A stretch of DNA of 11,853 nt from JALHST01 sp038316335 (GTDB lineage: Bacteria; Bacteroidota; Bacteroidia; Flavobacteriales; Flavobacteriaceae). Position numbers and translations under genes: made by a program. Under the pieces are notes generated by a model. The model did not search any database. It saw only the letters and a program-made list of their open reading frames with translations, and was not told where the DNA came from. Location: NCBI GenBank assembly GCA_038316335.1, contig JBBQAM010000079.1:1-11853 (forward strand), given 5' to 3'. Positions 7,127 through 11,853 of the stretch are shown in pieces (the first letter of the stretch is position 1; every line of letters begins with the position of its first letter).

Positions 7127-7846
7127 TCATTTTGAAATGTATGTGCCCATCATTTTGTCCCAAAAGGTAAAATAGAGGCCATAATTGCCATGCCCTTTTT
7201 TATGGTGGTAATCGTGGTCTTCGGTGGTATTACGTAGGGAAGCCTTTGGCGACTGGCCTAAATGATAACCCAAATGAATATAGGCGTTGTACAGGTTCAT
7301 GAAGGTAACAAAACATAGCAACGCATACCGGTGGTACGGAATACAGCAAATGATGATGGGGATGATGCCGAACGATAGGATTGATTCGAAAGGATGAAAG
7401 GCGAAGGCCGCCCATGGCGTCGGACTGTGGAAGCCATGGTGCACCCGGTGCACGTACGGGAACACCCATTTGTGGTGCATCAGCCTGTGGGTCCAATAAA
7501 AATAGGCATCGTGGGCGAGCACCATCAACACGATGCTCAAGACAAAATACGGCATCCCATAGGTAGCTATTGCTTCATAACGCAAGGTAGTCCCTGAATC
7601 GCTCCAGCGTACAAAAAGCCATATGGCACTGCCAAAGAGAACAAAGGTCAGCAGGGAATACCCGATCTCTGCCCTGATTTCTGCTTCTTTCGGCCAACGC
7701 TTTTGGATTTTTTGATGCACGAAGCGTGTTTTAAAGATCCCATAAAAAATGGCGTACAATATTCCGGCGATCAAAAGATAACGCCCAATGAAGAACAGCG
7801 TCGCATATACTGTGGCCTCTATGGCCGACAAATTGTGGAAATCCAT
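7127..7846 (-). CDS. Fatty acid hydroxylase / sterol desaturase superfamily membrane enzyme
   Basis: An integral-membrane di-iron oxygenase of the fatty acid hydroxylase superfamily, 239 aa, the usual bacterial length. Members hydroxylate or desaturate lipids; the substrate here is unknown. The histidine clusters that bind the two irons are complete: HDAYFYWTHRLMHH (112-125), HRVHHGFH (133-140), the single His151 in AFHPFE, HLGYH (191-195) and HDYHHKKGHGNYG (211-223), followed by the family's closing FWDKMMGTY. Hydrophobic segments lie at about 13-38, 61-80, 97-115 and 155-180. The start ATG is 7 nt beyond the stop of the radical SAM gene, so it is the last gene of a three-gene operon and probably acts on the same pathway. 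All key residues are present, so activity is expected. Specific names such as carotenoid hydroxylase cannot be justified. Confidence 0.9.
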   Translation of the reverse strand: MDFHNLSAIEATVYATLFFIGRYLLIAGILYAIFYGIFKTRFVHQKIQKRWPKEAEIRAEIGYSLLTFVLFGSAIWLFVRWSDSGTTLRYEAIATYGMPYFVLSIVLMVLAHDAYFYWTHRLMHHKWVFPYVHRVHHGFHSPTPWAAFAFHPFESILSFGIIPIIICCIPYHRYALLCFVTFMNLYNAYIHLGYHLGQSPKASLRNTTEDHDYHHKKGHGNYGLYFTFWDKMMGTYISK

Positions 7847-7853
7847 GGTCTGC

Positions 7854-9080
7854 TTATTTTAATGGATAAGGAATACAGCCCGTATCGGCCATCTTTGCCA
7901 GGTTTTTTTCAAAATCAGCATCCAAAAGGCTTCCCATTTTGGTCGCACAAAACGGACACGGATTAATGTCCCCATCGGTATCTACATAGATTCCTTTTGC
8001 CCCAGCGCTGTAACAACCCAATTTTCTTTGATATTGGCCGTGATAGGTGATAATAGGATAACTGACATAGGCATCTTCAAAATTCATTTGGAGAAAAAAC
8101 GCTTCGAGGAGCGTCAGTTCCTCCATTCGTAAAATCACATCTTTGCCTTGATAATGGCCCACGGCCTTGGGTTCCAAAAATTGTACAAACGAGACACCCC
8201 ACTTTTTTGCCAATTCCATATACGCCATTAGGTTTTCCTTGGTGGTGTACTCCCGGGTGGTGCACAAATTCAGGGCGACGACCAAATTATGTGCTTTTGC
8301 ATTTTGAACTGCCTCCTCCACCCAATAAAAGGAATCCTTGAAGCCGCGAAATGCATTGTGCTGTTCGGGGAGATGGTGGTCTAAACTTACAATTACCCCT
8401 GTAAGTCCGGCGCACTTTAAGGCCGAGGCATTTTCAGCCGTAAGTCTATATCCCGAAGTCACTACCCAAAAATCGGTCGTTGTGGCCGCATTTTGTAATA
8501 CCTCCAAGAGCCAATCTATTTTTAGTAAGGGTTCCCCTCCTGAGAAATGGATTTGGCTTACCCCATTTTGCTGAAGTTTATTGACCATCAGGTTTAATTT
8601 TTCTTGGGTAAGTACATCCTTTTTGTTTAGATGTTCCCATTCAAAACAATGCTCGCATTGCAGGGAACACTTCTTCGTAACCGCCATAAATACCGTATTA
8701 AAACGATTGGTACTACCACGAACAGCCTTAAAATCATTGAGTTGTGATTTCATAAAGGTCGAATAGACGTCACTGTACCATCCTGGGGTATAAAGGCCCA
8801 TATAATATTTTCCTCCTGCATAGGCTATTTTTTTTAACTGATGGTCCCCTAAGAAGCGTCTTCGCAAGGCGCTTAAATATCGAAGGGTTCGAAACCAATC
8901 GATAGGATTGCGATAACAACTTAAGGCCAGAGCCAGTGAGCCAAGCCGCATCCGCAAATGGATGAACCGCATGCTGTAGCCTGAGAGCATCCTAGGTTCC
9001 TTTATCGAGGCTGCCTTTCTATTTACAGGAGCCCAGCTATCAGTATTGAGCAACCGGGCAGTTTCAATTATTTGATTCAT
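7854..9080 (-). CDS. Radical SAM protein with C-terminal auxiliary-cluster (SPASM/twitch-like) motif
   Basis: A radical SAM enzyme of 408 aa. The cluster motif CSLQCEHC (Cys138, 142, 145) carries the canonical C-x3-C-x2-C. HFSGGEP (178-184) is the SAM-binding GGE strand, and VTSGYRL and IVSLDHH follow as later barrel strands. The C-terminal part has Cys356, then G-x4-C (Gly370, Cys375), Cys378 and Cys402, the spacing of a SPASM or shortened twitch-type auxiliary iron-sulfur site. Before the barrel lies a 130-residue N-terminal extension of unknown type (basic helices at about 37-85, then KIAYAGGKYYMGLYTPGW). The ATG overlaps the upstream stop by 4 nt and the hydroxylase gene follows 7 nt after its stop. 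SPASM proteins often modify peptides, but no small precursor peptide is evident here, so a lipid or small-molecule substrate is equally possible. Confidence 0.9.
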   Translation of the reverse strand: MNQIIETARLLNTDSWAPVNRKAASIKEPRMLSGYSMRFIHLRMRLGSLALALSCYRNPIDWFRTLRYLSALRRRFLGDHQLKKIAYAGGKYYMGLYTPGWYSDVYSTFMKSQLNDFKAVRGSTNRFNTVFMAVTKKCSLQCEHCFEWEHLNKKDVLTQEKLNLMVNKLQQNGVSQIHFSGGEPLLKIDWLLEVLQNAATTTDFWVVTSGYRLTAENASALKCAGLTGVIVSLDHHLPEQHNAFRGFKDSFYWVEEAVQNAKAHNLVVALNLCTTREYTTKENLMAYMELAKKWGVSFVQFLEPKAVGHYQGKDVILRMEELTLLEAFFLQMNFEDAYVSYPIITYHGQYQRKLGCYSAGAKGIYVDTDGDINPCPFCATKMGSLLDADFEKNLAKMADTGCIPYPLK

Positions 9081-10792
9081 AGTGCATCATTTACGGGTTC
9101 GGCAAGGGCCATTATCGCTTTGTAGCTATTCTCGGAATAGCGTGTAAAAGTGCTTGGATTCCTAAATGATTTGAGACGATTAAAATCAGGAATGCCTTCA
9201 TAATTTCGGATGTAGGTGTAATACCCTTTGTTTACAAGAAATACGGATCGTTCCTTGCCGGGATTTCTGTTTGGGACCTTAAAACCGACTGTTACTGCAT
9301 CGCCAATTTCGGGTTGGCTGAAATAGGCCTCATCCGCAGTTTGTAAAAGCGCAGTAACATCCTCATTATTTTGATCACGTGCAAAATCAGGGGCAATTTT
9401 TGTTATTTGGATCGGTGTATTGTCTGAAAAACCAAGACTGGCATAATCGAGGTCCCAGAACATAAAGCCTGACTCTAGGCGAACTTCAAGCCGGTCACCA
9501 TTGATTTTATCCAAATCGATGGGCACTATAAGATCACGGGTGGCCATGGGCCCCACACTATGTATCCGGTCAGTCAATTCCCAGCCATGCTCAGTTTTAA
9601 TATACACCGAAAGGGGTATGTGCTGTTCATTGGCCCATTGTTCGCTTTTGGCTGCGGGAATGGCTTGTTGGTCTTTTTGAAATTGGGGATAATATGCCCC
9701 GAATTGTGCATTGAACTTACCAAAAACATAGTCCAACCACATTGAATTCTTGGCATTCAATAGCAGATTGGCTTTCCGCTGTCCTTGGGGAATATCAAAT
9801 TGAAGGTCCACATATCGCGTACTAGTAGTTGAAGGTAGGTCTTCATTAAAACTATAAGATGACCCATCCTTGAACGCAAGTTCGTGCCGAACATCCTTGT
9901 AATTGGCATCAAGTGCCTTTGAAGGAGTTACTTCCCTAAAAAAACTTTGTGCCATTCCAAATTTATCCAATAGCACCTGGGTACCTTTTTTGTGTTCCAC
10001 GACCCAAAGCTGTAAAAAATCGGTATGCTGCACTTCCTTCAGTTCGTTGGTGACCTGTATTTCCCAGTGATCATTAAACGAACTAAAATCAGGAAGCGGA
10101 AGGTAGTTTAACCGCTGCATATTCGGGGTGATGATCCCTGGGTACAATTCCCCCATAAAAACATACGAATCGCCGTCTTTGACATATACAAAAGGGCAAG
10201 AACTTTTGGTGGCGAGAATAATAAGGATCACAGCAAAAACGATCCCAACGGAAGTACCAACAACGTTCAATACCGTTCGTCCGGTATTCTTGGCATTGAT
10301 GCTTATCGACCTGATATCGCTAAATGGGATGGTCAATTCTGCGCCCTCAATCGGGTTTTGTGGCAGATCGGCAACAAAATTCAGCTCATTAAAAGGTTGT
10401 TGGTGCCTTTGAATCAAATAGGTTTTATTAATTTCCTTTTTTTTAGGGTAGATGTGCTGCACCTTCAAGTATTGTAAGGTGCCTGTAATATTCTGGGCGT
10501 CCTCGTCGATCTTTAAGTCTTTCAATTCCCACTTTTGATTGAGTATGACATACTTGTCGGTACTATTAAAAACCTTGATCTGGGGGCTTATGGTTTCTTT
10601 GGTAATGGGAACCTCCTTTACTTTAAAGTAAGAACATCCAACTGGGAACTGTAATAGGGCTACCGTTAGCAATAGGGAAAGGCACCTTATTGTTTTAGGA
10701 TTCCTTCGGAAGAATAAGATGGGACTTCGATACTGGTTGCAATTGGTTTTCATAATAGATCTTTTTAGAAGTTTGTTGGGATCTAATTTCAT
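9077..10792 (-). CDS. Large lipoprotein with an internal membrane segment, unknown function
   Basis: First gene of the operon, 571 aa. Translation may begin at 10792 (directly after two in-frame TAA codons) or at Met14 (10753). Either way a basic region and hydrophobic residues 38-50 lead to the lipobox PVGC, with Cys53. A beta-rich region (about 70-165) is followed by a hydrophobic segment at 173-195, then SCPFVYVKDGDSYVFMGE (198-215). This SCP-x-x-Y motif, followed by repeated beta strands and a C-terminal VNKGYYTYIRNYEG, suggests a secreted beta-rich protein. I cannot name a family with confidence. A lipid anchor combined with a membrane helix 120 residues later is unusual. The TGA overlaps the radical SAM ATG, so the proteins are made in step and probably act together at the envelope. 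Candidate dyads lie upstream at 10812-10844 and 10930-10951. Confidence 0.8.
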   Translation of the reverse strand: MKLDPNKLLKRSIMKTNCNQYRSPILFFRRNPKTIRCLSLLLTVALLQFPVGCSYFKVKEVPITKETISPQIKVFNSTDKYVILNQKWELKDLKIDEDAQNITGTLQYLKVQHIYPKKKEINKTYLIQRHQQPFNELNFVADLPQNPIEGAELTIPFSDIRSISINAKNTGRTVLNVVGTSVGIVFAVILIILATKSSCPFVYVKDGDSYVFMGELYPGIITPNMQRLNYLPLPDFSSFNDHWEIQVTNELKEVQHTDFLQLWVVEHKKGTQVLLDKFGMAQSFFREVTPSKALDANYKDVRHELAFKDGSSYSFNEDLPSTTSTRYVDLQFDIPQGQRKANLLLNAKNSMWLDYVFGKFNAQFGAYYPQFQKDQQAIPAAKSEQWANEQHIPLSVYIKTEHGWELTDRIHSVGPMATRDLIVPIDLDKINGDRLEVRLESGFMFWDLDYASLGFSDNTPIQITKIAPDFARDQNNEDVTALLQTADEAYFSQPEIGDAVTVGFKVPNRNPGKERSVFLVNKGYYTYIRNYEGIPDFNRLKSFRNPSTFTRYSENSYKAIMALAEPVNDAL

Positions 10793-10811
10793 TTATTAGC
10801 GTAAATCATAT

Positions 10812-10844
10812 GTCCAGAAATATCCAAATTGGGGAAATCTGGAC
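10812..10844. promoter_or_regulatory. 33-nt imperfect dyad upstream of the three-gene operon
   Basis: GTCCAGA (10812-10818) pairs with TCTGGAC (10838-10844). The centre contains CCAA-a-TTGG (10824-10832). The position, 20 bp upstream of the operon's first possible start, suits an operator or leader structure. No TAnnTTTG box for the operon was found nearby. Confidence 0.4.
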
Positions 10845-10929
10845 TAATACGCCTGAATCTGAGGGGGCTAAAACGCCTATAAAACGAAAGAAAAGCGCGC
10901 CCTGGTTGGAGCAAAGTGCCTTTAAACGT

Positions 10930-10951
10930 CCTTATTAAAGTGTTAATAAGG
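10930..10951. promoter_or_regulatory. Perfect 9-bp dyad in the divergent region
   Basis: CCTTATTAA (10930-10938) pairs with TTAATAAGG (10943-10951) around AGTG. It lies between divergent genes, where a terminator is not expected and no U-run follows, so a protein-binding site is the likelier role. A second dyad, CGATAAA/TTTATCG with a 9-nt spacer, is at 10982-11004. Confidence 0.4.
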
Positions 10952-10981
10952 GATGTAAGGCCATTGATACTGCATTTTGTA

Positions 10982-11004
10982 CGATAAATTCTTACAGTTT
11001 ATCG
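10982..11004. promoter_or_regulatory. Inverted repeat CGATAAA/TTTATCG
   Basis: Seven-bp perfect arms (10982-10988, 10998-11004) with a 9-nt centre lie 40 bp upstream of the minus-7 box of the CHRD-like gene. It could be an operator site; the A-run after it is on the wrong strand for a terminator of the minus-strand operon. Confidence 0.3.
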
Positions 11005-11043
11005 AAAAAACCCCACACCGTTACTAGGATACATATTTTGATG

Positions 11044-11051
11044 TAATTTTG
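11044..11051 (+). promoter_or_regulatory. Candidate Bacteroidota minus-7 box for the CHRD-like gene
   Basis: TAATTTTG matches TAnnTTTG exactly and lies 23 bp upstream of the ATG, which predicts a leader of about 17 nt. The minus-33 region (around 11020) holds only GTTA, a poor match to TTTG. Confidence 0.5.
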
Positions 11052-11074
11052 AGGCCAAATACCATTAATATACT

Positions 11075-11527
11075 ATGATTATGAAAAAACGCCCCGTTAT
11101 TATTACCATTTTTGCCCTGACCCTCTTATTTGGCTGTAGTAAGGATGATGTCAATACCGTAATCCTGCGGCAGGTTGAATATCAATTGACTTCTGTCGAT
11201 GGATCCGGAGTTACCGGGAAAGCTACCTTTACTGAAGACGCTAATAAGACGACCGAAATTTTAATCGAACTTACCGGGACATCAACCAAGATACATCCGG
11301 CCTATCTGCACTATAACACGGCAGCTGAAGGCGGTCCTAAAGCGATGACTCTTAAAGTTTGTGAATGTTCTGTTGGCCATACCGTGGTATCAAAATTAGA
11401 CGACGGGACGCCCATAACCTATGATGGCTTGTTGAAATTAGATGGCCATATTGGCATTCATAAAAGTCCAAGTGAAATTGGAACTTTAGTTGCTACTGCC
11501 AATATCGGAGCAAACGCACAACAGTAG
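11075..11527 (+). CDS. Small CHRD-like lipoprotein
   Basis: An exported lipoprotein of 150 aa. The signal (residues 6-20) ends in LFGC with Cys21 as the lipid site; the start may equally be Met3 (11081). The mature part resembles the CHRD domain, a beta-sandwich with scattered conserved His and Gly found in chordin and in bacterial secreted proteins: SGVTGKATFTE (44-54), TEILIELTGT (60-69), HPAYLHYNTA (74-83), ITYDGLLKLDGHIGIH (114-129, matching the family's iTYd-Ll and vH motifs) and a final ATANIGAN. Cys96 and Cys98 (VCECS) form a possible metal- or disulfide-forming pair. The gene stands alone, with its own minus-7 box and a strong terminator. The CHRD assignment rests on motif pattern alone. 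Confidence 0.75.
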   Translation: MIMKKRPVIITIFALTLLFGCSKDDVNTVILRQVEYQLTSVDGSGVTGKATFTEDANKTTEILIELTGTSTKIHPAYLHYNTAAEGGPKAMTLKVCECSVGHTVVSKLDDGTPITYDGLLKLDGHIGIHKSPSEIGTLVATANIGANAQQ

Positions 11528-11539
11528 AAAATCGATTTT
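11528..11539. repeat. 12-bp perfect palindrome AAAATCGATTTT
   Basis: It starts immediately after the TAG stop of the CHRD-like gene. It may be a short 3' hairpin or chance; a real terminator follows 23 bp later. Confidence 0.3.
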
Positions 11540-11562
11540 GTTCGTTTATAATACAACACATA

Positions 11563-11597
11563 AAAAAAACCTGGACATCAAATGCCCAGGTTTTTTT
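11563..11597. terminator. Strong bidirectional rho-independent terminator
   Basis: AAAAAAACCTGG (11563-11574) pairs over 12 bp with CCAGGTTTTTTT (11586-11597) around an 11-nt loop. The A- and T-runs on the two sides give a U-tract in either direction, serving both the CHRD-like gene and the convergent gene to its right. Confidence 0.93.
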
Positions 11598-11615
11598 ATA
11601 TGGTATCCTATTTGA

Positions 11616-11853
11616 TCAACAACTGCGAACACCTCGCACGTAATCGGCTACGCCTTGCTGAAGCTCGTGAAATTCCAGTAGTTGATTTCGAGCACTCTCC
11701 ACATAATCTTCTACCGATTTCCGTTTCTCCCGCACCATACGAATAATTTCAGAATTCGTACTGCTCAAATTCTCAAGGCGATGTTTTAAGGACTCGATAC
11801 GTTCATAAAAGCTGTACGTTTTCGGTTCGCACACATACGAATTCAATTTTTTC
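11616..11853 (-). CDS. Coiled-coil hypothetical protein, 5' end outside the window
   Basis: The frame is open from the right edge to TGA at 11616-11618, about 79 codons visible. No ATG is present inside the window; a TTG at 11844-11846 is possible, but an upstream start is more likely, so the gene is treated as partial. The visible part is predicted to be almost wholly helical, with heptad-like hydrophobic spacing through IESLKHRLENLSSTNSEII and VEDYVESARNQLLEFHEL, consistent with a coiled coil. It ends in VRGVRSC. I do not recognise the family. Its stop lies 18 bp from the shared terminator, consistent with a real convergent gene. Confidence 0.55.
   Translation of the reverse strand, partial: KKLNSYVCEPKTYSFYERIESLKHRLENLSSTNSEIIRMVREKRKSVEDYVESARNQLLEFHELQQGVADYVRGVRSC

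Overview
The window looks like chromosome of a marine-type Flavobacteriia (Bacteroidota). The basis is several lipoproteins with clear lipoboxes, a DUF4251-like protein, candidate TAnnTTTG minus-7 boxes, no Shine-Dalgarno sequences, and an exporter-type signal peptide with Gln at +1. The genus cannot be read from the sequence.

Layout. (1) Positions 1-2895 form an AT-rich, gene-poor accessory stretch. It holds a possibly 5'-truncated acidic hypothetical ORF, a hairpin, a RES-Xre type II toxin-antitoxin pair with a nested dyad upstream, and about 950 bp of non-coding DNA crowded with palindromes. These include an approximately 95-nt near-complete palindrome and 12-14 bp inverted and direct repeats. 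(2) Positions 2896-5875, all on the minus strand, carry a DUF4251-like lipoprotein, a beta-propeller (sialidase-like) lipoprotein with a Cys-x-Cys-Cys cluster, and a TlpA-type thioredoxin lipoprotein. The last two are separated by a 439-bp array: 45 heptamers ACTGnYn in perfect register, interrupted by four 31-nt inserts and capped by a diverged insert-like hairpin. (3) Positions 6127-7077 on the plus strand encode an outer-membrane beta-barrel-like protein. (4) Positions 7127-10792 on the minus strand form a tight three-gene operon: a large lipoprotein with an internal membrane segment, a radical SAM protein with a C-terminal auxiliary-cluster motif, and a membrane fatty acid hydroxylase/sterol desaturase-type enzyme. 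(5) Positions 10793-11853 contain a dyad-rich divergent promoter region, a small CHRD-like lipoprotein, a strong bidirectional terminator, and a coiled-coil ORF running off the right edge.

How the genes may work together. RES and Xre form a self-contained toxin-antitoxin unit. TlpA may serve as thiol reductant for the cysteine cluster of the neighbouring propeller (inference). The translationally coupled lipoprotein, radical SAM and hydroxylase genes look like an uncharacterised envelope or lipid modification pathway (inference). The most unusual non-coding signals are the heptamer array with its covarying hairpin inserts and the large palindrome downstream of the toxin.
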